64,000 nt of DNA from Anoplolepis gracilipes (GCF_047496725.1 NC_132971.1:3366501-3430500); one strand, 5' to 3'. Counted from the first letter of the stretch, positions 48,468 through 63,248 are shown. The notes: a model not told the origin generated them from the sequence alone. A program made the numbers and translations.

Positions 48468-51400
48468 TATCAAAGTTAGTTTGTAGTCACCATCTCTCAT
48501 TCTGTAACAAGAGGTAATAATCAGGCGACGCGAAGGGTAAAGGGGGAGGGCAAATGCAATTCACTTTGTAATAAAAATGGAAATTAACACGAACTACGTG
48601 GACGGAAAACAAGGCTAACCTCCTCCGCCAGTAGCTCAGAGGGTAACGCGAAAGCTTGAATAAACAAACTCACCCCCATTACGCTGGTTGCCACCCTCTT
48701 TGCCGTCTCCATCAGTCTCAAGGCACGGGCCAAAGGACGTTGTTATGATTGCTAATGGAAAACTATCCAATTCAAAGAACAAAGTGAAGTAACGAGTTAC
48801 TTTACCACCGCACGAATACACCGACGGGGCTGTGAAACTTTTGGGCGGGGCGGATGGGGAGAAAATAGCATGGTTTGTTAACATTAGCAATGAGAATGGC
48901 AAAAGATCGTGGACGAATGAAAGCGGCTTTATTTGCAGCGAATAAACGCGTCCTCATCACAATATTGAAAAGGGTGAAATTCTTATGAAACGAATATTGC
49001 GAACAAATAGGAAATCAAAAATTTTTTTCTGTACTTTTTGCTTTAATCATTTTTTCGCTCGTTAAAACACTAATTTAATGTCATTCGCATTCTTATATTA
49101 TTTATATTTATATTTCACTTTGAGATATTCATAGCAATTTCTCTAATATCGCTTGCTAACGAATCGCTATAAATGTATGCAGAATATTCACAATATTGTT
49201 TGTCCGAAATTTTCTTTGATACACGAATTAAATAAATTGCAGAAAATGAATTTACTTATTCAAAAATTGGACGTTGTTAAATAAACGTAGCGAGATATTT
49301 TCGCTGAAAATTAACTGTGATATTTCTATATCTTATAAATCTGTCGTCTCGCGCTCAAGTCAGGAGCAAAGAATTACGATCCGTATATACATTGTAATGC
49401 ATATAAATCTAGAACAGAACGCTCCCAGCATTCGAGATCGCGTGTAACGCGCGCCCCTCCGTGCCAAGTACCGTTTGATCTCTCTGAATTTCTCTGGCTC
49501 CAGCGAAATTATCCGACAATTAGCAAGACCTTGCCCGTATTCGAATACCTACATCCGCCCACTCCGCCTCCTCTTCGGCCCCCCGCGGGAGGCCGCGGAC
49601 TTTTTAAGCTTAAGAGTCCCGGCAAGATTTAAATTTCAAAATTTCAATCTGGCTTGCAAATCTGTCCGCCTCCTTCCGCCCGCGCGAGCGAACGACCGCG
49701 CTTCCGTCTTCTCCTAGACGTAGCCAGATTGCGCGGGTCCGACATCAAAAGTCTTTTACGTCGCGCGTGCTCTTTTTTCCCTTCTTTCTCTCTTGCTCTC
49801 CATCTTTCTCTCGCCCTTTTCCTCCTCCGACCTCGCTCATCTGCTTCTCTTGACGCTCTTGCGTAAAGTCGTCGAATTGAAAATTTCATCGTTGAATGGA
49901 AACACGCGTGCACCACTGGTAAACATCCTCTAGCTTTTTTATTGCATAAAAAATGAGAATTAGTAGTAATTTTATCACAAAATTGTGTTAAAAAGCATAA
50001 AAAACACACAACCTTTTATTAAAATATTAAAAAAAGAACCAAAAATATAAGAATGATATACATGTACGTCATGTATGTACATATGTATACATTATATCGG
50101 TTATATGTATATTAATATCGGTTGACTTATCAAAACTTTAGTACCTTAACATCTTTAGCATTATCAGTAAAAATATTTTGATTGCATAAAAATTAACTAC
50201 AAATTTTAAAATTGACATGAAGAATTGTTGAAAAATATATACAATTGATGAATCATACAATATGGCAATTATAGTTATGAAAAATTTAATATTTCTATAG
50301 TGTACACGACAATTAATTATATTTCACATGTATATTTGTATATTGTATTTAAAGATACACAAAATTTTGAAAAATATGATTGCCGTTTTCGAAATAAATT
50401 TGACCTTCTAAATAAAAATCACTTTTTATGTGATGTGATTTTGTCAGAATAATTACTTTACGAGATATTAAGGTACAGTGAGACACTCGCGTACCTGCGT
50501 TGGAAGTGGAGCTTGTCAACCGGAGGGCAACGTCGCGTCGCGTCGCGTCGCGTCGGCGGCGACGCGCGGTCAGGGGCGACGCGATGGCGAACACGCCGGC
50601 GAAACTTTTAATTTTTCCTCGAAAAACTTTAGCTGCTCGTTACGTCGTCCCGAGTGCATCGCGCGGCTGGCGACAAGGCGGGGGCGAAATTAAAATTCAT
50701 GCGGCGACGCGTTTTTTCTCGGCCGCGTGTCTCGCGGGATGTACGAGACGTCCTGCGGGGCGAAACGCGCGCGATGAAGGACATCGTCGTACGTTGCCGC
50801 GCGAGTACCAGGGAAAGAAAGTGGAACGGGGCTAAGGAAGTTCGTGAAGAAGCGTAGGGAATTTATCCAAATTTGCAAATCAGATTTATTCTTTGCTGGC
50901 GCGTGTGCGCACGCGCTCTTTCGTCAATTAGCGTATTAAATCGTCTTTGCTTTAAGTTGTGTATGATTACGTCCCGACTTAAATTATGGTCATTTGGATC
51001 ATTAGTTTGAATTTCTTTTGAAAGAAGCGACGTATTTTCTTTCATAATTTGAATAAATATTTTATCCGTATATTTGGTATAGATAGAATTATTCAGCGAA
51101 TAATTCGGTCAAGATAATTACACGAGTTCTCGTGAAGTTCGGTGAATTTTTCGACGCGCCAGAATAGCGCGTCGCTCCGCGCGATTCCAATAAACGGGCT
51201 GAAATTCGCGTTACGATCGCCGGTAATCGGAGTTTCGATTTTACAGCCCAGTGGGCGCCGTCAGATATTAATACCACTCGAACCCTTTGTTCCGGCCGAT
51301 TTTATAGCGAGCGTGCTTGCGCGCTATTCGAAACGGGTCGTTCATATAATTTTTCAGAATGCCAGTACAGACCAGCACTCCGTGACAATCGCGCGATCAA

Positions 51401-53142
51401 CATGCGAGCTGACGGGTCCTGATAAAACTTCATTCACAGATCAACACCGAATTATGATCCGCGAATCAGCGCAGCGATTTAAAACGCCCACGCCAACCGC
51501 GCCGCAAAGTTTCGTTCCGCGAGCGAATCCCCGAGGAAATTACATCTTACAAGCTCAGCAGTACGTGCAAGTTACAACGTTTCAATAGGGCTCGCATGCC
51601 CAAACTTTCACGTCTCGCGCGCATTCCAGCTTTCACCGGGATAGTTCCTTGTATCGCGATATATCCGGCTCCATGGCGAAATCTCGTGACAATTACGTTA
51701 ATGGAGCCGCCACGACAAACTCTGCGAATGATTACCGTGGCAGGAGAAACGAGATTGTTCGCGTTTGAAGACAGAAGCGGGAAATTGCAGTGTCGTGTTT
51801 TCTGCTTTAAACTAAAATCGTTGTGAACTCGTTCGCGAATAGGACGAATCAGTCGATTGCGAGATCACGATTTTATATCCCTTTACCGGTGCTATCCTTT
51901 TCTGTATCCTGACACATCCTTTCGTCTTCTTTATCCCGCATCATCTTGCAGAAGTTTTGGAAACTGGTGCGTCTGCTTCGGAAAGTTTTAACGAGATCGA
52001 TTTTACGCCGGGACGAACGACGAAGGTACCGGCGAACGAAGGGATTGTCCTGGGAATGCTGGACGACGTTTTGTTGACAGTGAGCCATGTATTGTTCCTT
52101 GAGTTCTATCCCCTCTCTATTCTTTTGCCGAATGTGAAGTACTCGAAGCGGCTGTTACGCTTCTTGAAACTTCAATGCTAGGCCGCATTGTAGTTTGGTT
52201 TGGCGAGCATTCCATTTTCGATTTTCTTACGCAATTTCAACTTTTCAGTATTTATTATTATTTTATCGTACTGGTAGCGTATTCGAAACACAATATTCGA
52301 TTAAATTCAGTCAGAGGGATGCAAGTAAAAAACTCTTATTGTTAGTGTATTTTCTTTACAAATTAAATTTTTTTTCATCGAAAATAAAACTTTATATCTA
52401 GTAAATTTATGTAATATATATAAATGTCGATGTAGCGTGTTCTATTAATAAATGTGCAAATTTGTTACATGTGGACAATTTTTATAAATAACATCGATAT
52501 ACCACGACATGCGCAGGTTCTAATATATATAAATTTATGCAAATGTAGATGATATATGTATGTACTCAAAATTGTAAAATTTTTTTTTTGTGAATCTTAT
52601 CTAAAATTTTCTAATAACTGCAATTTCCAATTTATTACGATTCAAAATTACTACAATTATGTAAATATCGGTGGCAGTCCATATTTCATATCACAGCGTT
52701 TCATGCTCGTTTATTTCGTAATATGAATCAGCGAATAGCATCGTCACTAACGTAATGAGGGCATGGCGAAGAGGACAGAATATGCACAGGTCCATATCGG
52801 CTGCATATTAATATCGTGTACCTGAAAATTATAGATTCCGCATATCTCTCTGCAATCACTGGAAAGTAACACATAGCTAATTCTTTGCTTTTGTGAAAAC
52901 TGACAACCAGCTAAATCTAGCATATTTGTATTATCTCACGTATTTGTATTATGACACCATAGCAACAGTAGTAAATTCATTGTTTGATAACAGAAATGTA
53001 ATATACGATGACCCATAATATTTATCGCATACAGAACTGAATACAGAATACATTACAGAATACGTTATTGATCCGTAGTCCAAAACACGCTCCAAAAATT
53101 TTAATTTTAATATTTTTGAACAAATATGACGCCAACCATTAG
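48468..53142. other. Spacer, probably intron, no gene seen
   Basis: Mixed composition, more CG-rich at 49.45-49.85 and 50.5-51.8 kb. The 148-codon frame at 51142-51588 and the 121-codon frame at 49644-50009 (-) show no domain. The tRNA-like D-arm string near 48631-48648 has no anticodon or T arm. Confidence 0.6.
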
Positions 53143-53318
53143 TTGGCACTAAAGTGCCAAAAGTACTAAAACGGAACGTGTTCCTCGTAATTATTACAGG
53201 ACACGTAAAAAAATTATTATATTTGTAATACGATGTTATTTTATGAAAATACTAGCATGTTAAAATATATACTTTCCGTTATCATTAATGCGAGTGTAAC
53301 ACTCGCGAGCGGTGTTAC
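53143..53318. other. Cluster of short perfect hairpins
   Basis: TTGGCAC-TAAA-GTGCCAA at 53143-53160. About 130 nt on, GCGAGTG-TAA-CACTCGC (53290-53306) shares bases with the alternative stem GTAACAC / GTGTTAC (53296-53302 with 53312-53318), so only one can form at a time. No gene context. Confidence 0.5.
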
Positions 53319-56300
53319 ATGCAGTTTCGCAAAAACGCGGAAAGTAATCTGGCTTAAGTTTCCATTTGCAGCAACATAAAATTCGCGACTATGCTAAAGA
53401 GGTTTACCAGATGGATTATTTGTGCGAAATAAATTTTGCGCACGGAGTTTGGTGCACACAGAATCAGCACTTTCGTTAGCCGCGAAAGATGGCTTTTGAA
53501 AGGACTGTTCAAGGTATTAAGGCTCAAGCACGAAATTGAAAACGTACGTTTCGCGGAGGAGACCGGGGATGATGTAGAAAGGGGCGAAGCGAGGGGTGAG
53601 AGGGCAACGTGCAAACGGACGGCCAAACCAATTCCACACCCCAACTCAGCGTCAGTCACTGTTTCCAATCCCATTAGCGACATGGTGATTCGTGAATGGG
53701 CGCGAAAATGCGAGGCTTTTAATCAACGAGACTCATTATCATCAAGCGTTACGCGATTTTCACCGCGTCGCTCTTGCGAGTTAATGAACAGAATCGATCT
53801 GAATGATACTCGCGTATGGCAGTTTGCGTCGTAAGATTAGCAACGAACCAGCAGGCAATCTGCATTTCTCATATACATATATATATACGAGAAACCAGCG
53901 AAAACGGACGTTACTAATGTGTGTCTATTAATCGAGGCGGGCAGTTAGAAGCTTTTATGTAAGAACTTTCCAGGTGCCGTTTAATTTAATGGCACTTAGA
54001 GACTTTGCACATAAAGCTTTTCATTTATAACACCTTGCACAGTACGGCGAGTCTTAGACATGGTTTTAACACCAAGTTATACATATCACCTGATGGTCCG
54101 AAAATGTTATTCGCGTATCTTGCACGCATCTACCGGAGATTATTCGTAATCTATTTGATAATAGCGCAGATGCTTCTTCCGCAACGTAAACGATTTGGAA
54201 TCTGCATTCTGTTTACTCATCCCACGACGATCCTCGATTCGCTTTTATACCTCTCCGAAGAAACCTTCATACCCGGCAATTGCCCGAACGATTCGCATTA
54301 CTCCCACGGGCATCATGGTCGGCAAAATACATCGTTTTGCGGACACTGCATTCCCGTCTGGGCATTTCGATACGCGCCACGAGCACGAATTCGTCCAGAC
54401 AGCAAAAAAACATTTGGTTCACTTCGAAGGGGAGAGGAAAAGACGAAGAAGACTAGACAATAATAAAAGAAAGCGAGCAGATGGCGGACGTTGGCGCCGC
54501 GCTAAAGTGACGTTATTGTGATACAAATTGAGATATAGAGTGCCAGAGGTGGTTCGGGAGACGGTGACGAAGAAGGTTGAAGGATCAGCCGAAGCTGTTA
54601 GTCTTGATTATCGCGGACAGTCGTCCTGGAACCCTCGCGATGTCGACGCGAATCCGGAGAGAGAAGACGCATGGTGTCCTTCCCACCGTGTAGTCACGGT
54701 GTCCTCCGTGCTCATTGGGGGGCTATTAATTTGTACAAATGCCATCCTTTATTAGACACGAGCTCATTAGCTCCGACGAATGACATGTAACACACCATTA
54801 TATACATACGTGCCTGGCATCCTATAGCAGTCTAGTAATGTGTAAATATGTAATTTTTTTTTGAAAATATATAATTATTTTCTTCTTATTATACATATAC
54901 ATATGCTTATTTATAAAAGAAAAATATTGTTGAATGATTAATTTTGCAAATATTTTTCATTTTTCTGTTGAAAAAATCTCTATCGATTACACTTGGAAGT
55001 CTTTAAACTTTGTCGCGTAAATTATATAATTAAATATGCACATTACGTAAAGTAATAAATATTACTTACAAAAAATAGAAGAAATTGCAACTTTTTTAAT
55101 TCTGTTTACTATCATCGATCAAAGTAGGTGCACGCAATAGCTCAAACGGCTCATATATATATATACGCATATGTAATGTATATATGTGTGGGTATGTATA
55201 TACCTATATATTGCGATCAAAGTGGGCGCGTTTTATCGAGGTGCTTGAATCGAATATACCGTAAAGCTGCAGGGCTACTCGGCAGTTTAGCGACGCCGAC
55301 ATAGTACCATCCTCATCACTCTCCGCGACCATCTTGCCTGGCACTTCGGCAAGAGCTTTATTGAAGTCCAGTCAATCTCTGTCGCCCGTAGTTTCCGATC
55401 TGAAGCGCACCGTCCGGCCTTTGAACCGGTACACCGATAGAGGAAGCGAGGGTGGACGATCGGCTTTATATATAAACTTGAGAGACAAATGGCGCGAGGT
55501 CGTTCTATGGCGGTAAAGGCGCAAGTGCTAGGACCAGGTGTAGCACCGAGTATATACTGCCGATGAATGGGCCGTCGGTAATTAAAATGTCTCCCTTAGG
55601 AAACTACACGCCGTAGTTGGCTATAGCCAACTTTCTTCTGGTATATTTATTTATTTACCAGTGTGACACATCGGTCCTTGCGAAACGAAATCTGTCATTG
55701 ATATGTGAGAGACGGTTTAATTACTACGGAACGTTATAATTTTTCATTATTAATAAAAGCGGATTACAATGTAAATATCGCAGAATTTATATTACAGTTT
55801 AACGAACGCTATGATAATTTTTAATAATACAATACGCTGTTAAATGTGAAAAATTAAAATTCTTTTATCATATGAGGCAATGCATATGCACACGCATTTT
55901 AATATTTCAAACTTTATATATATTTTTTTACGAAATTTTTGGTTTTTAAAATTGATGTATCTCTCTCTTGAAAAAAATAAATATTATCCAATATTAATAA
56001 ACAAGATACTTGCGTTCGATCAAATTGCAGCACAGATTTATTTTTGTACAACAGAAATATACAATCCGTGTAGCTTTTACCGCGAAATCTTTGGCAAATC
56101 TTTGACACTTTCAGCCTCCCCGTCGTATTCCGATGGGCGGTAGTGTTCGCTTACTCCGGCACTTTTTCGCTCTCGTTCCACTGCTTTCTTTCTCGTTAGT
56201 AGTTTCGTCAGACGGAGAAAGCCGCGGGCCATGCGATTCCGAACGACATCGGCGCGCGCAACGCTACCTAAAAGTGCCAAAAACTTTCGACGAGGAGAAG

Positions 56301-57136
56301 TTTCTCTTAAAGTCACACGAATCGCGTATTATCTCCTTTTCTTTTTTTTTACTTTTTATTTTTTCTTTCAGTTTGCTAACACATAGTGCCGATGACACGC
56401 GAGATTGGGCGGAGTAATTTCGGTCGAGTGGTTCAACGTACGCGAAAGGGGCTTTCCGTCCTTAAAACTGCGAAAGATAAGTTGCGAGCTGACAGTATAA
56501 ACGCGCGCGCGCGAAAGAATTTTGTCGACCTTCGTCATTCCTCGCTGGCGGTAGTAACATAGAAGGCCAGCAAGGAAAAGAGGATCTTTAGTCTCCGGGG
56601 ATTATGGACCTTCGTCGATAGTCCTGGACCGAGTTGGATGACGGGAGAGAAGACCGGGATCAAAAGCAAGGTATATCCTCGACGGAAGAACTCCGGGGAA
56701 ATCGATCGTTCGAGTTTCGATAGTTAATTAAACTTGGAGTTATTAAATCCGCAAGAAGTGTATGATCGGTGATGTTTGTGCCTCCCTTCTGTGGATGTAC
56801 ACATACGTCCATCACGAAATTATTTTCTATTTACCGTGCCACTACCAACTATACACGCCGCACGTACAATCACTTTTATCAAATATTGACGAATGCAACG
56901 TAAATAGTAAACATATAATTACGAGTTGGATCAGCCGTAAAGCAGGATGCGGTAATCGAGAGATATGTATGCGAAAGAGAGAGAGAGAGAGAGAAATATA
57001 ATATTTAATAATGAATATTACCGGCAGATAATTAAATATGGAATTAGCATTAGCTTTTAAAGATAATACTTTCTCATTACGTAAATCTCTTTTTTTGCAT
57101 TTATCGTCGAACAACGTCTCTGTATCAGAAGATTGT
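53319..57136. other. Spacer, no gene supported
   Basis: Balanced at 53.4-54.8 kb, where two overlapping + frames (152 and 108 codons) and a 132-codon frame occur without recognisable domains. A CACCGTG-TAGT-CACGGTG hairpin is at 54684-54701. AT-rich near 54.85-55.1 and 55.7-56.1 kb. A short GA tract is at 56975-56994. Confidence 0.6.
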
Positions 57137-57161
57137 AAAAAAAAAAAAAAAAAAAAAAAAA
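57137..57161 (+). repeat. A25 homopolymer
   Basis: Twenty-five consecutive A residues, then GAGAGAAAA. Could be the tail of an old retroposed copy or simple slippage; no recognisable element body or target-site duplication precedes it. Confidence 0.9.
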
Positions 57162-58420
57162 GAGAGAAAACATAAGCTGGCGAGACGATTTTATTTGTAG
57201 CCAGGTTGCGGCGCTTTATACACCAGGTCCTATCGCGAAAGATTCATCGAGACAATCTGCGCACCTGCGTACTTTGAAGCTCCTCTTCCAGACTCGCGTT
57301 TGACGTAGGAGGATTTACGATCTTGCGCCCCGGGCCAGATTAGGCAGGCGCATAGCGCAACGGCGGATTTTCCAGGTGCGATTCGACGTGGGAGTTTTTA
57401 AAGAAGGCGCTTTTAAAATGTCCCCTCCCCCGTATTCCTCTCTGCCATGTCTCGTGCTGCTCATCTTTCCCGTTCGCAGCGAGCAGTAAAGCCTTGTCGG
57501 TGTGGGCGACGCAAAGGAGTGGTACCAAACGCGATGGCAAAAGTTATAGTTTTATCTGGTTCAACGGTGAGCATGCGATGCCATAGAAAAAGGTGGTGAC
57601 GGCAAAAGAAGGAGAAGTATAAAAACGAAAGGGCCATGAAGTTTGCGGGATGTAGGAGCTAAAAAGGAAGAAAGAGAGAAGAAGGAGAGGGAAAGAGGAA
57701 GGTATTTTTGCCCTTTATGATTGTAGGGAATCTCTCGCGTATTTTACATCGCCTCGTAAACTTCTCTCTTTGCGCTGCTCGCGGTCCTTAATAATAGATT
57801 TCCACGTGCACCACCACAAAGATACGGACGACGATAGCGCGGCGGCGGGGAGCGATGGGGAAGAGGGAATACACGTGACGCGCGAGGGTTGTTCTTCTTA
57901 CGTGCTTATATCGATGGTTGCGGTTCAGCTGCCGTAACTCCGGTGGCGATTGCTGTCGAGACTGCGCTTCTTCGCGAACGATAGTAACATCGAAAATTTA
58001 TTTAACACCTGCCGTATAACGCAACACTGGCTGTATACCGAACGAGAGCCGGGAGTGGCGGCCGTTATAGCACGGTATCGATGACGCAACCGCGACGTTA
58101 CGGAGTGAAAGAAAGGCGGAACGAGAAAGGCCTTTCTTGAAGCTTACGACGATATAGCACTAACATAGTGCTGTACATCGGTAAAACACGCGATCGTAAA
58201 CGTGCGCAAAGAGCTTCTCTCGTCTGCCTTCACGTGTGCACGCGCTCGCGCGTGCACTCGCGAACGCACACAAGGTCGGATAAACCGTTGAGTCAAGCTG
58301 TTTGACTTGCACATTTCTAGCGTCGCTCTCGCCACCACCTACGGACGTCGCCAGGGGATATAAACGGGCGCCTTAGAGTTCCCTTGAAATTGGACTGCGG
58401 AAAATGAATGCGCACGTGCC

Positions 58421-58455
58421 CTCTCTTTCTCTCTCTCCCTCTCTCTCTCTCTCTC
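58421..58455. repeat. (CT)n microsatellite, interrupted
   Basis: CT dinucleotides with TTT and CCC interruptions over about 35 bp. Confidence 0.95.
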
Positions 58456-60315
58456 GTCTCTCTTTGCTCCCCTATTCGCTTATCTTTTTCTCATAGCTTT
58501 CTAAAGTTGGCTTGACTTTAACTTTTGACAGTAAAACGTCTCTCGTCATACATATTTAAGACTTTTGCATATTACCTGCCGTGTGATAAGACCAAACTGA
58601 CCGATACAATGACATACTGGAGCAAAAAATAGTAACGGCCTTCACTGTAACGATATTGACTACCACGAATTTGCATATGTATAATATCAAATTACACGAG
58701 GTCACATGACATATGTTTCAAGTTTTACAGTAGTAGTGTCGTTGTCTCGATTTAACGAAATGAGCTATTGTGGAAGACTACATGAGAGCGACTATATTAA
58801 TTTACAATAATTAATATATTATAAAATATTATAATAAAAACACATTAATGTAATATATTATTAATATATATTAAGTAATATATTATTAATATATTTTGAG
58901 AGAGAGATTTTGTCATAAAAAGTAAATTTCCATACTCATTGTCAGATTGACAAAAATATGAACGATACATTGTTTCACATTCTTAGAGACAAATATATTT
59001 AATATGACAAAACTTCTTGTATAACTGCTGTTCAAAGTTAGAATTTTATAAGCGACATTTCTTATTGCACTTTATTTGGATAAATACATAGAAAGAGACA
59101 TTTATTCGCGATCGATAGCACTCTACTGGCGTAAAACAATGCAGCACGATGCTATCGATAAATCCCTTTATTTCGTCGAGCGACGCGAGAATTCCGGAAC
59201 AATGCACGCCGAAAATCTCGAGCACAGTCACGAAAATCTCCTTCCGAAGTGGACGGAATGGACCGTTGAGAACGGCGGCGTGGTGCTGGACGGTAGAAAA
59301 GTAATGGGACAGGGAAGTGCCATTGTACGCGCATAAATACAATTCCGGGATTAAAAAAGTGGAGCGAACCCCCACTTCCCCCTTTCTTCCCCCCCGAGGA
59401 CAGGGCGCGATCTCTCTTTTCCGTGACGCGCTCGTGGCGCAACCGCAACGCTCGTAAAGAAGATCCGACTGGTGTGCTACTGTTGCGGATGCTGAGCCGC
59501 CGGAGCGTAAAGAGAAACCACTGCCACTGTTAGTCGCCCCGGGTTCGCCTACGCCCGGTAAACCCTTCCGTTACATCCGTCGCTGCTTTTTTTTCGACCG
59601 CCGTTACGTTTTGCATTTATTTTCCGTTTTCCTGCGTGTATGTATGTACTCTCGCGAACTTGGCCGACATCACCTGTAATGTCGATGTCGAGCAGCTTTT
59701 CGTGCTTTTGCGAGACAATGCCGAATAGATTAAGAGATGAATGGATCAAAAAATCAATTTGAAAGTAAAGCAACAAATTGCCAATAAAAAGTACTAAAGT
59801 TTTGCTATGTTTTATTTGAATTTACTCAAAAGTAATTGTTAGTTTTTTGCATATTCTATACGAAACACTAAGAACAATATAAATCCAAAAATCTGTTTGT
59901 ATATAAAATTTAATTATGCATTAATGTTTTACTATAAAAGAAGGTATTCTAAATTTCTCTATATCACTAATGCTAATGAGCAATTATTATCCATCAACAT
60001 TCTTTCAAAATTCATTTTGCAATATTTTTTACTCGACGCGATATGTCACGCTCGTAATATCACGAGCAAAACCGAGGCTTGTAAATAGCCGGGGCCGTAA
60101 AAGTGTCGACTTGGCTCGAAGTAATAAAATCGAGCATAGTTACAATACCTGTTCACAGCGACCACGATTTTTACGATCGATCGACGACTCGGCTCGGTAG
60201 ATGGATTAGTAAATGACGTTAGGCAATAATGGTAATGGAAGGCGGCAACGTTTAACTGTAGGCTATCGGTGGACGAAGCGGAAGTTATCCAGCCCATCGC
60301 TCGCGGAATAGACAG

Positions 60316-60382
60316 AAGAGAGAAAGAGAGAGGGAGAGGGAGAGGGAGGAAAGAAGAGAGAGAGAGAGAGAGAGAGAGAGGA
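60316..60382. repeat. (GA)n / (GGGAGA)n purine tract
   Basis: GA dinucleotides containing three GGGAGA hexamer units, then pure GA to 60380. Confidence 0.95.
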
Positions 60383-61803
60383 AGAGGCTATAGGCCGGAG
60401 TATGGTAATTGCGTCTCATGCCGGATCAATCGTAGAGCTTCGGAATAGATTGGCAAAAGTCCTCGGATGTCTGAGTGTGCGGACGATCACGACCGATCGA
60501 TCAGAATCGCCGAGTCGAAGGAGACAAAGCGTGTTGCTAGTGTTAAAGTGTCGGACGTCTGGTAATACCAATTCACTGTCGGTTTTAGGTACTTTCCAGT
60601 GTGCGACGTGGCAGATATTGAAAGAGGAAGCACGTAGTATCCCGCGAAATTGGACAGTATTGACAAGTATCCTGAAGGGATAGCAAGTGTACTACACGTA
60701 TACTTTTACAGTTTACTGAGGAAACTTGCTTTTTCCTGAATGTATATAAAACGTTTTTTAAAAATTTAGCATTTATATAATTACCTTATAAAAATGTATA
60801 TAATATTCTATAAAATTAAATTTACTTTTAAAAAAAGCAAAATAAGCAACTTTTTAATTTTTAAAGTAGTAGACGCTATAAAAATTTCATCTTAAGATTT
60901 ATAAATATTTATTTCAACATTTGTAGAAAAAGCGACTGTTTCAGAAATTATAAACGTCGACTAGCTTTGACTATAAATTCATTTACATTAATATTTTCTT
61001 TTAATGCATTTATGATATGAAAATAATGATGTGAGAATAACGCGTTTTTATAATAATACCGAAAATAGTTTGCGAACGTAATACATATTCGATCGTTCGT
61101 TATCACTATCAGCCATAATCCCTGTTCTTATCGGTAGCATTAATCTGACAATATTGATTCGAGTATGCAATCGGGCCTTCCGGCTGCCCATTTCGACCTA
61201 TTGCCAAGTGCTCCGGAGCACATTATGTTCTCGAGTTATTGAAAAGACTTGCGAATCGGTGAGGGAAAGAGAAAATAAGGGAAAGAGAAGGAAGACGAAA
61301 GGGAGAAAGCTAGACGCGGTGTTAGCGCAAGATGGAAAAGGTCGTCGCTTGTGAAGAAAAAAAAGAAAAGAGAAAGAGACCAGTGGACGAACGGTGGCTA
61401 TCGTATACTCGAAGAACGAGGACTCGGGCGGCTACAAACACTCTCGTGCGTTTCTCCTCTTGGGGAAAAGCTCCCGGCTACGACTCATTCCCGTGGTCCG
61501 TAAAGAGGCTAAGGGAGCAACGGGGCTACGCGGGGACGAACGCGAGTCAGGAACGTATAAAATGAAGACCAGGTCTGAAATGATAAAACTGAGGATATTT
61601 CTAGCTTACGCCGGTATAAAAGGAGAGGTCTTCGCGAGATGGAATGTTCCCTGTCTGGATGGCAGAGAGGTTAGATCGAGTCTCTTTCATATATGGACAA
61701 TATCACCGAAATACGGTCAGTTTTAAGAACCATCGCGCTCTCCTTCGGAGATTCTTCTCTGTCGCTGTAATGCTTTCTACACCGCGCTCTTATATATTGT
61801 ACA

Positions 61804-61829
61804 ATCTCTCTCTCTCTCTCTCTCTTTCT
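61804..61829. repeat. (CT)n microsatellite, about 26 bp
   Basis: CT dinucleotides with one TTT interruption near the end. Confidence 0.95.
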
Positions 61830-62531
61830 CGTTTGCCTCTCCACCGCTCGGGACAGCCATCGACGGCTCTTTTGCACGCCCGTTGAACTTTCCGAATTTT
61901 ATTCCTCGCAAGGGGACGAAGAAAGCGGCAGACCGGGCAGAGCCACTCGCCTTTAATAAAGTTACATGCATTCGTTCCACCTCTATGAATACGTAAACGG
62001 CCGGGCGCTTATACTCCGATAGAAATATCCTCTTTAAAAGCGATTCCTTTCAGGATCGCATTTGCAGCGCGCACGGACGCCAAGTGGAAACGCGACGTGG
62101 GCATGTCTTAAATCCTAGGATGTACCCGGGAACTACGGAAAGGAGATGGAGAATTATGAATAAGACGCGGCGTTTTTATCTCGAAACGAGGTACGATAAA
62201 AGTATCCGGTACGCAGATATATCGTGTCGGAATTACCTTCGAGTATGAGAGAAGGCATATCTTTTGATTCAGTCGCGACGATCCGTACCGTTTCCTGTCG
62301 TCCGAGCACAGTCGTGCGACTGGAAAAGGAACGATTTCGTAATTCCTGAAGGTCTGTTCATTTCCATCGACAGGGAATGAAAAATTAACATTACTCGATA
62401 GGTACATACATACTTGCGCTATTGTTAAAAAGCAAATTGCAATTTTGGACTTTATAAAAAAAAAAAAAAAACAGACGAATCTCGCTGTCCCGTGCATTAA
62501 TACGATTGAGATTACTTATTGTTAGATACAT

Positions 62532-62664
<133 letters not shown>

Positions 62665-63104
62665 AAGGAACGGAGAGGATCGTCTTTCGAGCTCTCTAGC
62701 TCTGTTAATTTAAATTGACTATCGTTCTTGAAATAATGACGGTGTCTTTGTCGCCTTTGCGCTGAGCTTCCATTCCCTTGTCCTCAACCTTCCAGTCCGT
62801 TGCTTATTTTCGTCCCTCTCGCTCGTCCACTCCGATTCTCGCATTCTTCTGCTTTGAACGAACGAGGAACGTAGAATTGTACTCCGTCTCCAAATTAACA
62901 ATTACATTGTTTTAAAAAGCTGTTCGCCGACTTAAGGGCTCTTCCTTCTGCAGTCGTTTCGTCGAATAGCGAGAGCGGGTGGCCAAAGACAGAAGCGAAA
63001 GCGGCGCCAACATCGCGACGCTCGGGGAAAGGGACATCCCGTTAAAAAACTCTTTCAATTATTTGCCGCACTAACGCACCCAGCGAACTTTTAGTTTTTA
63101 ATCT

Positions 63105-63125
63105 GGTAGCCACGACGTGGCTACC
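63105..63125. promoter_or_regulatory. 21-bp palindrome GGTAGCCACG-A-CGTGGCTACC
   Basis: Ten-base arms are exact reverse complements around a single A. Candidate site for a dimeric DNA-binding protein, or a very tight cruciform; no known factor is assigned. Confidence 0.6.
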
Positions 63126-63248
63126 GGGAAAATGAAAAAGGGGAAGGCTAGATGGGGCTGCGTGTCTCTGCTCGAGCCTCTGCGAAGCGAACAGTGTCCG
63201 GGGGTCAAAGAAAATTCCTGGACCTTAAATTGCTTTCGAGACTTTGTA

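Larger units (their letters stand above)
57162..62531. other. Spacer, no gene seen
   Basis: Balanced to 58.4 kb, AT-rich at 58.5-59.05 and 60.7-61.05 kb. A 19-nt direct repeat (TAATATATTATTAATATAT) lies at 58851-58869 and 58876-58894. Frames up to 129 codons have no domain. Confidence 0.65.

Noticed and set aside
48631..48648. tRNA-like D-arm string GTAGCTCAGAGGGTAACG
   Set aside because: No matching acceptor stem, anticodon arm or GTTCRANNC T-loop at the right spacing.
51142..51588. 148-codon frame on + strand
   Set aside because: Varied composition made it worth a look, but no motif or domain is recognisable and no splice or promoter context fits.
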